DNA of 64,000 bases, from the NCBI GenBank assembly GCA_003327425.1, contig QOQW01000001.1, positions 124,001 through 188,000 of the forward strand. Reading direction: 5' to 3'. Of the stretch, positions 49,756 to 58,347 are shown in pieces. Every line of letters starts with the position of its first letter. Position 1 is the first letter of the stretch. A program made the translations under genes and the position numbers. The notes under the pieces were generated by a model. That model searched no databases and was not told the origin of the DNA. It was given only the letters and a program-made list of their open reading frames with translations. This stretch comes from Candidatus Ozemibacter sibiricus (lineage in GTDB: Bacteria > Muiribacteriota > Ozemobacteria > Ozemobacterales > Ozemobacteraceae).

Positions 49756-50826
49756 CTATCCTTTGCGTTGGACCGGGCGGTCCAGTTCCTGGTCGTCGAT
49801 CAGGCGAGCTGTCGGCGGCCGGGCCGTGTCGGAGGGCCCTCGAACATCGGGGGTGGCCAGGGGTACGAAGATCGGCGGCGACCGATGGCTCCCGGGATGC
49901 GGGGCCATTATATCACACTCGACGAGCCGTTCAAGGGGGAGGGTGGTGAAAATCGCCAGCCCGCACCGAGCGGCCAGAGCGGCCAGTGATCGCAGATGGG
50001 CGGGGTCGGAATAGGGGGGCGCGGCGGGCAGGATGGCCCCGCGACAGCCCAGGTCGGCCAGCATGGCGATGGAGGTCTCGCCGGTGAAGGCGCCCTGCGA
50101 TGCCCAGTGAACCGTGGAGGCGACCAGGCGATGCCGCAAGGCCGGAAACAGCTCCTGGAAGATGGGGATGAGGGGCGGGGCGAGCACGAACAGCAGCGAG
50201 GGGTGCGCGTGGGCGACCTGGAACAGCCGCTCGCCGGCCGCCTGTAGGTCCTGGCGGGTGGCGGCGCGCACTCGGTACAGGAGACATTGGGGGGCGGGCT
50301 CCGCCTCGGTCAGGCCGAGGGCGGTGGCGACCTCGCGCGCCCAGTCGGTCAAGGGGCGGCCGGCCGGTAGAACGCGGATGCCCTGCCAATGGAGTTCGCG
50401 CACCTCCTCAGCGGTCAGGGCCTGTCGAGGATCGGTCGACGGCGGGGCCTGCCGCGATGCCTGGTCAGAGGCGAGCAGGCTGGCGAGGTCCTGCGGAAGA
50501 ATCGGCTCGAGGCCGAGGTCGACCCAGTCTTTCGGGGGACGGCCGGGAGCGGGGACCAAGGCGCGCACCGGCGGACCGTCAGGATGCTTGAGGAGCTCCC
50601 ATAGGGCTTCCAGCGCGGGCGAATCGCGCAGGCCGAGGGCCGCCTTGCGCAGCAGGTCGGGCGGCACCTCGTGCAGAACGACCGCCGCGAAGCGGGAAAA
50701 CCCTAGCCATCGTACCGATTCGAGACTGGTCAGCAGGAAGGTCTCGGGCTCGAGGCCGAAAGGCGGCTGGCACAGCGTCTCGACGGTGACCTGGGAGGAA
50801 ACGATCAGCAGCGGTCGGGCAGGCAT
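49756..50826 (-). CDS. BMC-operon protein with degenerate triosephosphate-isomerase-like region
   Basis: 356 aa, first gene of the BMC operon. Three parts: residues 1-115, a Rossmann-like region of unknown type (LLIVSSQVTVETL; FAAVVLHEVPPDLL); residues 137-172, LTAEEVRELHWQGIRVLPA then LTDWAREVATALGL, a segment seen in several BMC cargo proteins; residues about 180-300, similar to the first half of triosephosphate isomerase: LFVLAPPLIPIF, VHWASQGAFTGETSIAMLADLG. GAFTGETS is identical to E. coli TpiA. Yet the catalytic Lys (NWK) and His (GHSERR) positions hold other residues and the Glu half is absent. Start chosen from the promoter; ATG 50835 lies in the -10 box. Likely non-enzymatic or changed in function. 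Confidence 0.7.
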   Translation of the reverse strand: MPARPLLIVSSQVTVETLCQPPFGLEPETFLLTSLESVRWLGFSRFAAVVLHEVPPDLLRKAALGLRDSPALEALWELLKHPDGPPVRALVPAPGRPPKDWVDLGLEPILPQDLASLLASDQASRQAPPSTDPRQALTAEEVRELHWQGIRVLPAGRPLTDWAREVATALGLTEAEPAPQCLLYRVRAATRQDLQAAGERLFQVAHAHPSLLFVLAPPLIPIFQELFPALRHRLVASTVHWASQGAFTGETSIAMLADLGCRGAILPAAPPYSDPAHLRSLAALAARCGLAIFTTLPLERLVECDIMAPHPGSHRSPPIFVPLATPDVRGPSDTARPPTARLIDDQELDRPVQRKG

Positions 50827-50833
50827 CGCCGCC

Positions 50834-50862
50834 ATGATAGTGGAGCGGCGTCGTGAAATCAA
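50834..50862 (-). promoter_or_regulatory. Promoter of the BMC operon, probably leaderless
   Basis: On the minus strand TTGATT (50862-50857), 17-bp spacer, TATCAT (50839-50834). ATG 50826 begins 7 nt after the -10 box. It lies 40 nt downstream of the 6S RNA terminator. No operator could be identified. Confidence 0.65.
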
Positions 50863-50895
50863 CGGGCAACCCGGGAGAATCCGACAAAACCGCTG

Positions 50896-50930
50896 GAAAA
50901 ACGGAAGGCCGCGCGTCGCGCGGCCTTCCT
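50896..50930 (-). terminator. Intrinsic terminator of the 6S RNA
   Basis: A perfect 11-bp stem (AGGAAGGCCGCG / CGCGGCCTTCC, 50929-50903) is followed on the minus strand by GTTTTTCC. No T tract follows on the plus strand, so it works for a minus-strand transcript. Confidence 0.8.
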
Positions 50931-51124
50931 CAACGAGCCCCCGCTGATGCCGTGTGAGGAAAAATTGAACCCGAACCTAAAGGTAACGGTTGTCCGCCCA
51001 CGTCAAGACGAGTGCTTCGTAACAGGGAACCCTGTTCGTAAGGGGTGCTCGAAAAGCCGTGGAGACAGATTCCCTCGAGATACAGGTGTCGGCTCAATTA
51101 AACCTGCACCATCACGCGCACCGC
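50930..51124 (-). ncRNA. ssrS: Probable 6S RNA
   Basis: A minus-strand RNA of about 190 nt with the features of 6S RNA, which binds sigma-70 RNA polymerase. The ends pair: CGC(G)TGATG at 51118-51110 with CATCAGCG at 50949-50942. TGAGCCGA at 51096-51089 and CGGCATC at 50952-50946 occur in the places where E. coli 6S RNA has CTGAGCCGAT and CGGCATC. The middle folds into one long arm: CCACG (51062-51058) with CGTGG (51002-50998), and an apical hairpin AACAGGG/CCCTGTT (51036-51021). A promoter and terminator bracket it. This is structure read by eye, not a covariance-model hit. Confidence 0.7.
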
Positions 51125-51130
51125 AGGGAA

Positions 51131-51159
51131 AAATGTGTCAAAGAACGCTACTGTTACAA
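51131..51159 (-). promoter_or_regulatory. Promoter of the 6S RNA
   Basis: On the minus strand TTGTAA (51159-51154), 17-bp spacer, ACATTT (51136-51131). The predicted start near 51124 agrees with the beginning of the closing stem. Confidence 0.45.
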
Positions 51160-51518
51160 AGATATCACATGGCTGGGGGGTGAGCAAGGGGGGCCGTCAA
51201 AAACCAGTGGCCAACCCCGAACCTGCGCTCTCCCGTCCGCCAAGATGTGGCGATCTGGCCTGGGGGGCAACGGCTGATGGAGGCAACGGGCGATTCGCCT
51301 GCTGAACCGCTGCTGTCCACCAGCCCCGACCAGGGGGCCTGGGACCGGCGGTCCTGGGTTCGCCGTCTGCGCAAGAGACGCCCCCTGCGTGTAAAGCTTG
51401 CCTGAGGGGGGTGGCCTGGCCGCTCTCTCATGGCCGCCTCCTCTGCGATCTTGAAACGGGGTCAGCGAGAGGGGGGAACGACCCCAGCTTCGCATGGGGC
51501 GGGAACGCCCTGGCGGGA
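51160..51518. other. Intergenic stretch without a supported gene
   Basis: About 360 bp between the 6S promoter and uvrB. A minus-strand frame of 88 codons (51431-51165) has an AGGAGG site but an Arg/Ser/Pro-rich product with no recognisable fold, so I do not call it a gene. No tRNA, RNase P, tmRNA or SRP RNA signature is seen. Confidence 0.5.
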
Positions 51519-53621
51519 TCAGGGGCGGGAGCGGTGGGGAGGGGAGCCGGCCCGGGCCGCGGGACCGCGGCGCATGGCCTGGCGTCGCGACTGGCCCTTT
51601 TCCCGCCCGGCCTTCAACGCCCCGCGCAAGTTGGACAGCACGCCCTGCTCGAGGTGCTCCTCCTGCAGGGCGATGATCTCATCGCGAATGAGGGCGGCCC
51701 GTTCGAACTGCAGAGCGGCCGCCGCCTGCTCCATTTCCTTCTTGAGGTCTTCGATCAGGCTGGTCAACCGGTCGGGAGCGAGCCGCGCCGGCCCTTCCCC
51801 AGAGCTTGCGCCGGGCACGGTGAAGGCGGACGGCAGTTTCTTGACGATCGAGGTCGGTTCGATGCCGTGCGTGCGGTTGAACTCCTCTTGAATGCGGCGG
51901 CGGCGTTCGGTCTCTTCGATGCACTTCTGCATCGAGGGCGTGATCCGGTCGGCGTAGAGGATCACCTCGCCGTTGACGTTGCGGGCCGCCCGGCCACAGG
52001 TCTGGATCAAGGCCCAGGCTGAACGCAGGAAGCCCTCCTTGTCAGCGTCGAGGATGGCCACCAGGCTGACCTCGGGCAGGTCGAGCCCCTCTCGCAACAG
52101 GTTGATGCCTACCAGCACCGAGAAGACGCCCTGTCGCAGGTCGCGCAGGATCTCGATCCGTTCGAGGGTGTCGATTTCATCATGCAGGTACCGGGCAGGG
52201 ACATCCATCTGGGTCAGCCAGGTCGCCAGCTCCATGGCCATGCGTTTGGTCAGGGTGGTCACCAGCACGCGCTCGCCCCGATCGATCCGCTCGCGGATGC
52301 GCGCCAGCAGGTGGTCGATCTGTCCGGCGGTGGGCACCACCGAGATGCGGGGATCGAGCAGGCCGGTGGGCCGGATCAACTGTTCGACGACGCGCGGACC
52401 GGATTGCTCGAGTTCCCAGGGACCGGGGGTGGCCGAGACGAACAGCAGGGGACGCTGGCGCGCCAGGAATTCCTCGAAGGTCAAGGGGCGGTTGTCGAGC
52501 GCCGACGGCAGGCGGAAGCCATAATCGACGAGCGTCTGCTTGCGGCTGCGGTCGCCATGGCACATGCCCTTGAACTGCGGCACGGTCATGTGCGATTCAT
52601 CGAGAATGATGAGGCAGTCTTTCGGCAGGTAGTCGATCAGCGTGTCGGGGGCTTCCCCGGGCTGCCGTCCGGCCAGGTGGCGGGAATAGTTCTCGATGCC
52701 TTTGCAGGTGCCGGTCTCCCGCATCATCTCGAGGTCATAGCGGGTGCGCTCCTGCAGGCGCTGGGCCTCGACCAGCTTCTTCTGGCTCTCGAACCAGGCG
52801 ACCCGCTCGCGCAATTCGGCCTCGATGCTCTGCAAGGCCGCTTCCCGCTTGTGTTTCGGCGTGACGTAATGCTGCGCCGGGAAGATGGACACCTCGTCGA
52901 GGCTGGCCAGCATTTCCCCGGTCAGCGGGTCGAACCGCTCGATCCGTTCGATCTCGTCGCCGAAGAACTTGACTCGCAGCGCCTGTTCGCTCGAGGCGGG
53001 GAAGATGTCGATCGTCTCGCCGCGGGCCCGGAAGCGCGAGCGGTGGAAATCCATGTCGTTGCGCGAATACTGGATCTCGATCAGTTCGCGCACCAGCTGC
53101 TGCCGCGGATGGACGCTGCCCCGCTTCAGGTGGAGCTTGAGCCCGGCATAGTCTTCCGGCGAGCCCAGGCCGTAGATGCAGCTGACCGAGGCGACGATCA
53201 GCACGTCGCGCCGGGTGAACAGGGCCGCGGTGGCGGCATGCCGGAACCGATCGATCTCCTCGTTGATGTCGGAATCCTTCTCGATATACTGGTCGGTGGT
53301 CGGAATGTAGGCTTCGGGCTGATAGTAGTCGTAGTAGCTGACGAAGTATTCCACCGCATTGTGGGGGAAGAACTCCTTGAACTCGCTGTACAACTGGGCG
53401 GCCAGGGTCTTGTTGTGGGTGACGACCAGGACTGGCCGGCCGAGCCGGGCGATCAGGTTGGCCATGGTGAAGGTCTTGCCGGAACCCGTCACGCCCAGCA
53501 GGGTGGCAAACGGGGCGCCGGCCTGGATCCATTCGACCAGGCGCTCGACGGCCTGGGGTTGATCGCCGCGCATCTGGAACGGACTGACCAGCTGGAAGAT
53601 CGCGGGTTGCTTCGCATTCAT
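51519..53621 (-). CDS. uvrB: UvrABC excinuclease subunit B
   Basis: 700 aa. Nucleotide-excision-repair helicase-like subunit. Walker [14 protein letters not shown], beta-hairpin [25 protein letters not shown]-like [11 protein letters not shown], motif [11 protein letters not shown], and a C-terminal UVR motif ([22 protein letters not shown]). A basic tail of about 25 residues extends past the UVR motif. The -10-like TATACT at 53634-53629 lies 7 nt before the ATG, suggesting a leaderless mRNA; no -35 is evident. It is divergent from the DppA-type gene. A LexA box was not found. Confidence 0.96.
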   Translation of the reverse strand: MNAKQPAIFQLVSPFQMRGDQPQAVERLVEWIQAGAPFATLLGVTGSGKTFTMANLIARLGRPVLVVTHNKTLAAQLYSEFKEFFPHNAVEYFVSYYDYYQPEAYIPTTDQYIEKDSDINEEIDRFRHAATAALFTRRDVLIVASVSCIYGLGSPEDYAGLKLHLKRGSVHPRQQLVRELIEIQYSRNDMDFHRSRFRARGETIDIFPASSEQALRVKFFGDEIERIERFDPLTGEMLASLDEVSIFPAQHYVTPKHKREAALQSIEAELRERVAWFESQKKLVEAQRLQERTRYDLEMMRETGTCKGIENYSRHLAGRQPGEAPDTLIDYLPKDCLIILDESHMTVPQFKGMCHGDRSRKQTLVDYGFRLPSALDNRPLTFEEFLARQRPLLFVSATPGPWELEQSGPRVVEQLIRPTGLLDPRISVVPTAGQIDHLLARIRERIDRGERVLVTTLTKRMAMELATWLTQMDVPARYLHDEIDTLERIEILRDLRQGVFSVLVGINLLREGLDLPEVSLVAILDADKEGFLRSAWALIQTCGRAARNVNGEVILYADRITPSMQKCIEETERRRRIQEEFNRTHGIEPTSIVKKLPSAFTVPGASSGEGPARLAPDRLTSLIEDLKKEMEQAAAALQFERAALIRDEIIALQEEHLEQGVLSNLRGALKAGREKGQSRRQAMRRGPAARAGSPPHRSRP

Positions 53622-53636
53622 GGCTGTCAGTATAAT
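53607..53636 (+). promoter_or_regulatory. Promoter of the DppA-type gene
   Basis: TTGCTT (53607-53612), 18-bp spacer, perfect TATAAT (53631-53636). It overlaps the uvrB start region, so the two divergent promoters share DNA. Leader about 23 nt with GGGAG. Confidence 0.6.
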
Positions 53637-53665
53637 ACACCCGACGATCCAAAGTGGGAGCAGAC

Positions 53666-54484
53666 ATGAAACTCTATATCGTAGCCGACATGGAAGGAAT
53701 CGCTGGCGTGGTCTCGCCGGCCGAGGTCGAGGGCGGCAACAGCTGGGAAACCGAACAAGCCCGCAAGCAGTTCACCAACGAAGTGCTGGCGGTGTGCCAG
53801 GGCGCCATCGAGGCCGGGGCGGAAGAGATCGTGATCAACGATTTCCATGGCCATGGCCGCAATTTGATCCTCGATCGCTTCCCTTCCCAGGTCATGGTGA
53901 TCCGGGGCGGCTTCCGCCGGACGTCCGGCTTCGATCTGCTCGATTCCTCCTTCAGCGGGCTGGTCCTGTTGGGAGCCCACACCCGCACCGCCTCGGTGCA
54001 GGGCGTGCTGTCCCATACCTACAGCCCGCGGTTGCAGTTCGAGATTTTCGGGCAGCCGGTCGGAGAATTCGACCTGCTGGCGCTGCTGGCCGGCGAGAAG
54101 AAAGTGCCGACGATCATGATCTCGGGCGACGACAAGACGATCGAGCAGGCCTCCACCAATCTGCCATCGACCCTGGGCGTGGTGACCAAGTGGGCGGTGG
54201 GCACGCAGGCCGCCTTGTGTCTGCACCCGGCCCAGGTCTGCCAGTTGCTCAAGGAAGAGATCCGCCGGGCGGTCAAGCAGATCGACAAGATCGAACCGCC
54301 GGCCATCACCCCGCCCATCCAACTGCTCATCCGACCTCTCGACGTGGCCCTGGTCGATCGTCTGTCCTGGATTCCCCGTGTCAAGAGCCTGCCGGGCGGG
54401 GCCTTCGAGTTCATCGGCGAGAGCATGGAAGAAGTGGCCAACGTCGTCTACGGGGCGACCCTGCTCAGCACCCCAGGGCACTGA
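53666..54484 (+). CDS. M55-family D-aminopeptidase (DppA-like)
   Basis: 272 aa. Zinc enzyme family that frees D-amino acids from short D-peptides of cell-wall origin. Motifs: [12 protein letters not shown] with the Asp-x-Glu zinc ligands, [57 protein letters not shown] 53666 follows GGGAG by 5 nt. No peptide transporter genes adjoin it. Good family match; D-peptide recycling is inferred. Confidence 0.88.
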   Translation: MKLYIVADMEGIAGVVSPAEVEGGNSWETEQARKQFTNEVLAVCQGAIEAGAEEIVINDFHGHGRNLILDRFPSQVMVIRGGFRRTSGFDLLDSSFSGLVLLGAHTRTASVQGVLSHTYSPRLQFEIFGQPVGEFDLLALLAGEKKVPTIMISGDDKTIEQASTNLPSTLGVVTKWAVGTQAALCLHPAQVCQLLKEEIRRAVKQIDKIEPPAITPPIQLLIRPLDVALVDRLSWIPRVKSLPGGAFEFIGESMEEVANVVYGATLLSTPGH

Positions 54485-54610
54485 ATCGGCGCCGCGGGCC
54501 GGCGCGTCCTTCGGTCGTCGCCGCCGCCGCCGACGACGACCGTCGCGGGACGATCGGCGGCCTGGCGAAGCCTCCTCGTCCTGCGCTGCGTTGACCAGCG
54601 CTGATGATCG

Positions 54611-56056
54611 TCAGGCTTTGGTGATACCCAATTCCTTCATCTTGCGCTGGAGGGTGCGTCGGGAAATCTCGAGCATGCGCGCCGTGACCGAGACGTTGTG
54701 CTGATTGTTCTCGAGGGCGCGCAGGATGATCTCGCGTTCGGCCGCCATGAGCTGCTGTTCGAGACTGCCCGAGCCGGGGATGGCGGCCGTCACGGGCCGG
54801 CGCTCGAGAAAATGCGGGGGCAGGTGGCTTGGCAGGATCACGTGGTCGGCCAGCACCACCGCCCGCTTCAACACGTTCTCCAGTTCGCGGATATTGCCGG
54901 GCCAGGAATATCCGAACAGCAGGCGTCGGGTCTGCGGGTCGAGGGTAGGCACGGGCTTGCGGTTCTCGCGGGCGAACTTTTCGAGGAAGTGATCGATCAA
55001 CAGGGGAAGATCGCCTTGCCGTTCCCGCAAGGGGGGCAGCGTGATGGCCATCTCGTTGATGCGGTAGTACAGGTCGTGCCGGAAGGTGCCCTCGCGGACC
55101 AGGGCCGGCAGGTCACGGTTGGTCGCGGCGATGACTCGGATGTCGATGTCGATGGCCTTGACGCCGCCCACCCGCCGGATCTGCCGCTCCTGCAGGACCC
55201 GCAGCAGTTTGACCTGAAAATTCAAGGAGGTTTCGGAGATTTCGTCGAGGAAGATGGTTCCGTGGTTGGCGATCTCGAAGAAGCCGATCTTCTGACCGAC
55301 GGCGCCGGTGAACGCCCCTTTCTCATGGCCGAACAGCTCGCTTTCGATGATGGAATCGGGGAGAGCGCCGCAGTTGACCGGAATGAAATTCTGCTGGGCG
55401 CGGGGCGAGTTGGCGTGGATGGCATGCGCCACCAGCTCCTTGCCGGTGCCGCTTTCTCCCTGGATGAGGACGGAGAGGTTGCTGGCGCTGATCTTTTCGA
55501 TGCAGCTGAACATCGATTGCATCTTCTCGGACTGACCGATGATCCCCTGGAAGCGCGCGCCGGCCGCAGGGCCGCTGCCGGGCCCCCTTCTGGGCTGCGG
55601 CCCGCGGGTCACTTCGAAGACGTTGATCGGGGAGAATTCGAAGATCGCTTTGGTGGAGATCTTCTGGATCCAGGGGGGGAGGATGGTGCCGAGATCGCGG
55701 ATCTCGGCGTCGCGCAGCCCCAGGCGCTTGCCTTCCTTCCAGATGAAGGCCGACAGCTCGTCGGGCGACATCTCGAGCAGCTTGTCGAGGTCCATTTCCA
55801 TCATGCGCTCGAGGAGGTTGAGGTAGCCGAGGTACTTGCCCTGAGCCGCTTCGGCTTCGGGTTCGCCGAAGCCGATGTCCCGCAGCACCTGTTCCCGCAT
55901 GGCGGGGGGCAGCGCCAGACCGAAATTGACCTCCTGCTTCTTGTGGACGCCGCTCTTCCATTGTTCGAAGAGACGGTCGAGATCGGTCACTTCACGGGGG
56001 GAGATTTCGGAAAAGAACTGGGTGGCGATGTCCTTCAGGCGCTTGAGGTCTTCCAT
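54611..56056 (-). CDS. Sigma-54-dependent transcriptional activator with a novel N-terminal domain
   Basis: 481 aa. AAA+ domain at about 165-400: Walker A GESGTGKE, the RpoN-contact loop ELFGHEKGAFTGAVG, Walker B GTIFLDEIS, and the Arg-finger region LPPLRERQGDLP. The C-terminal Fis-type HTH is NQHNVSVTARMLEISRRTLQRKM. The N-terminal 155 residues are not a response-regulator receiver (no DD...K pattern), nor a GAF or FHA domain that I can see; they are helical and acidic. It could control the sigma-54 pilin promoters at 1.5-1.9 kb, but there is no direct evidence. Confidence 0.9.
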   Translation of the reverse strand: MEDLKRLKDIATQFFSEISPREVTDLDRLFEQWKSGVHKKQEVNFGLALPPAMREQVLRDIGFGEPEAEAAQGKYLGYLNLLERMMEMDLDKLLEMSPDELSAFIWKEGKRLGLRDAEIRDLGTILPPWIQKISTKAIFEFSPINVFEVTRGPQPRRGPGSGPAAGARFQGIIGQSEKMQSMFSCIEKISASNLSVLIQGESGTGKELVAHAIHANSPRAQQNFIPVNCGALPDSIIESELFGHEKGAFTGAVGQKIGFFEIANHGTIFLDEISETSLNFQVKLLRVLQERQIRRVGGVKAIDIDIRVIAATNRDLPALVREGTFRHDLYYRINEMAITLPPLRERQGDLPLLIDHFLEKFARENRKPVPTLDPQTRRLLFGYSWPGNIRELENVLKRAVVLADHVILPSHLPPHFLERRPVTAAIPGSGSLEQQLMAAEREIILRALENNQHNVSVTARMLEISRRTLQRKMKELGITKA

Positions 56057-56064
56057 GGCGGGGG

Positions 56065-57327
56065 TCAGCCTTCCTGGCCGGTCGACGGGGCATCTTCCTC
56101 TTCGGTGGCAGGGGCATGTTCGAGGTCGTCATCGCCGACGCTCGAGGTCGGGCTGGCCGGGGCAGAAGGGAGAGGAGCGGCCCCTGGCGACGGGGCAGGA
56201 AGCGGGGCGGCCGGAGCCGCCACCGCCACCGGCGCCGGCGCCGCGGGAGTGGCGGGCGCAGCCGTTGATTGAGGGCCAGGGGCCGTACTGGGGGCTGGGA
56301 TGCCGGTCGCGGCTGGCGCCGTCTGGCCTGACGAGGCCGGAGAGGCTAACCCTGCCGGCGGCGAAGGTTGAGCCGCGGGCTCGGTTGGCGGGTTGGGAGT
56401 CGGCGGTGGAGCCGACACAGGGTCCTGCGAGGGAACCGGGGCGGCGGGAGCCGTCGCGGGTGGGGCAGGGGGGATCGGCGTGGCCGCCGGCGACACGGAC
56501 GGGGTGGCCGGCGCCACGGTGGCAGGAGGAGCCGGCGGTGTCGGCGGTGTCTTGGGGGCGGTCAGGAGGTGCGGGGGAATGGGGCGTTTCAGCCCGCGCA
56601 GGAAATGGATCGAGGTCTTGTCGCCGGGTTTGGCCTTGAGGGCCTCGAGGTAGGCATCGCCGGCGGCCTGGTACTCCTTGGCCTCGGAATGCAGGCGGCC
56701 GATCCACTGCCAGGCTTCGGCGCACAGGGGATTGGCCGCGACGGCCTCTTTGAAGCGCTTCATGGCTTCTTCCCTCTGGCCCTGTTGATAGAACAGATAG
56801 CCCCATTTGCGCAGGGCATCGGCCAGGAAGGCCTCGATGGTGCGCCGTTTGGGAGTGTCGGGGAATTCTTTCAGATATTCCTGCCAGGCCTGGGCCTCAC
56901 GGGAGGCGAAATCCATCTGACGGAAGATGCGGGCTCGACGATAGAGATAGACTTTGCGATTGGCCGGATCTTTTTCCAATTGGAATTCGAGCTTGCGCAA
57001 TTCGCGTTCGAGCTGGGCCCGTTCGCTCGCCCCGAGGCGCAATTCCTCCCGGACATCGGAAGCGATGGTCGACAGGATCCGCATTTCGGCCAGGGGCTCG
57101 AAGCAGGTGACGCAGTAGTCTTCTGCCACCTTGTTCTCGGTGCCGCATGACAGGCATTTGTTGAGAACCCGCCCGCATTTGGCGCAGTGCGTCTGATCGA
57201 GCTGGGCGGTCGCTCCGCAATTCGGACAGACGTTTTTCAAGGCCAGCAGGGGGCCTGACAGCCAAGCGACGACCAGGACCAGCGTCAAAAGGATGGGAGG
57301 GAGCCTGCGCAAGTGGAACTGTGACAT
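56065..57327 (-). CDS. Membrane-anchored double zinc-ribbon and TPR protein
   Basis: 420 aa. N-terminal hydrophobic helix (about 10-30, PPILLTLVLVVAWLSGPLL), then a pair of zinc ribbons (CPNCGA...CAKCGR; CLSCGT...CVTCFE, residues 34-80), a coiled region, two or three TPR units (about 140-240) and a Pro/Ala-rich tail of about 160 residues. Zinc ribbons right after a membrane helix are unusual: if the helix is a signal peptide the ribbons would be outside the reducing cytosol. GGAG lies 7 nt before ATG 57327. It is 8 bp upstream of the sigma-54 activator gene, so the two are an operon and may be functionally linked. Confidence 0.75.
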   Translation of the reverse strand: MSQFHLRRLPPILLTLVLVVAWLSGPLLALKNVCPNCGATAQLDQTHCAKCGRVLNKCLSCGTENKVAEDYCVTCFEPLAEMRILSTIASDVREELRLGASERAQLERELRKLEFQLEKDPANRKVYLYRRARIFRQMDFASREAQAWQEYLKEFPDTPKRRTIEAFLADALRKWGYLFYQQGQREEAMKRFKEAVAANPLCAEAWQWIGRLHSEAKEYQAAGDAYLEALKAKPGDKTSIHFLRGLKRPIPPHLLTAPKTPPTPPAPPATVAPATPSVSPAATPIPPAPPATAPAAPVPSQDPVSAPPPTPNPPTEPAAQPSPPAGLASPASSGQTAPAATGIPAPSTAPGPQSTAAPATPAAPAPVAVAAPAAPLPAPSPGAAPLPSAPASPTSSVGDDDLEHAPATEEEDAPSTGQEG

Positions 57328-57370
57328 GAATGTTCTCCGTCGTGGGGTCAATCTTGAACCACCGGGGTGG

Positions 57371-58231
57371 TCAGGAGGATGGGGTACAGGTGGGATGGAA
57401 GAGGTCCCACAGGGGGGTGTCGTTCTGGAAGGGCAGGTCGGCGGCTTCGGCTGCCTTCTTGGACAACAGAATTCTGCCGGGATGCAAGCTGGCGAGCGTC
57501 AACAGAATCGGGCGGATGGCCTCGCGGTCGAGTTCATGCCGGGCTTTGCGAAAGACGAACCATTCGCGGCCATCGAAGCAGGCGAGATATTCGACGCCCT
57601 GGACCCGCAATCGGTACAAAGCCGGCCGGGCATGATGGAACACCCCATAGGAGGCCGCCATGAACGATCGGACCAGGACAAAACGAGGGGGCAGGGGAGG
57701 GCCAAGGAAGGGGAGGAGGGCTTCCCCCATGACTTCGTCGAGGGTGAGCGAGACGGGTTGGCTCTCGGCCATGGGGCCGGGGTCGAGGTCGGCAGGTTGC
57801 ACCCACCCGTAGCTGCGATCGCGCTTGAGACCGATGCGCTCGAGATCGGTCAGCATTTCCTCCCCGTCGGCCAGGAAGACCAGCCCCGAATAGTTGCGAA
57901 GGCGGGCTTGCTGGGTCAGGCCGTCCAGGAGTTTGCGGGCGACGATCGGGTTGCGAAAATCGGGATGGAGGCGCCAGGTGATGACGCAGCCGGTGCCATC
58001 CCCGGCGGGGACCATGTCGGCATACGCGAAGATGGTTTTGCCGAAGGCCAGAACCCACGAGGAGCCAGGAGTGCGCACGACCATTTTGTGGTTCATGCGG
58101 CAGGTTTCGGCCGAATCGAGCCAGCCGCCGTCGAGGATTTCCCGGCATCGCTGCATGTCGACCACCGATTCGGGGTCTTCCTCGTAGGAGAATTCCCGGA
58201 ATTCGAGGCGGCGGAGCAAGTCGTTCATCAT
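57371..58231 (-). CDS. GNAT-like acyltransferase-related protein
   Basis: 286 aa. The N-terminal half looks like a GNAT fold: LEFREFSYEEDPESV, WVLAFGKTIFAYADMVP, then ITWRLHPDFRNPIVARKLLDG in the place of the acetyl-CoA loop, and a strand-helix SGLVFLADGEEMLTDLERIGL. The expected Q/R-x-x-G-x-G/A is not clean, so catalysis is uncertain. The C-terminal half has no recognised motif. AGGA lies 7 nt before the first of two ATGs. Driven by its own promoter. Confidence 0.55.
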   Translation of the reverse strand: MMNDLLRRLEFREFSYEEDPESVVDMQRCREILDGGWLDSAETCRMNHKMVVRTPGSSWVLAFGKTIFAYADMVPAGDGTGCVITWRLHPDFRNPIVARKLLDGLTQQARLRNYSGLVFLADGEEMLTDLERIGLKRDRSYGWVQPADLDPGPMAESQPVSLTLDEVMGEALLPFLGPPLPPRFVLVRSFMAASYGVFHHARPALYRLRVQGVEYLACFDGREWFVFRKARHELDREAIRPILLTLASLHPGRILLSKKAAEAADLPFQNDTPLWDLFHPTCTPSS

Positions 58232-58248
58232 GGGAGAATCCTGTCTTC

Positions 58249-58277
58249 AATCTACTCAATCCATTCGCGCATGGCAA
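58249..58277 (-). promoter_or_regulatory. Promoter of the GNAT-like gene
   Basis: On the minus strand TTGCCA (58277-58272), 17-bp spacer, TAGATT (58254-58249). The leader would be about 12-16 nt with AGGA. Confidence 0.5.
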
Positions 58278-58297
58278 GAACTCTTCGCGCATGAACG

Positions 58298-58334
58298 AAC
58301 ACCCGGGCTTCCCTTGCGGGAACCCGGGTGTGTG
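58298..58334 (-). terminator. Hairpin after the 58348-58731 gene
   Basis: ACACCCGGG ... CCCGGGTGT pairs around a loop (58333-58300). The minus-strand tail TCGTTC is only weakly U-rich, so termination is likely but not certain. Confidence 0.45.
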
Positions 58335-58347
58335 AGGCGAAGAGAGC

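Noticed and set aside
51165-51431. 88-codon minus-strand frame with AGGAGG before its ATG
   Set aside because: The product is Arg/Ser/Pro-rich with no recognisable fold, several other frames are open here, and it ends near the 6S promoter. Conservation would be needed to call it.
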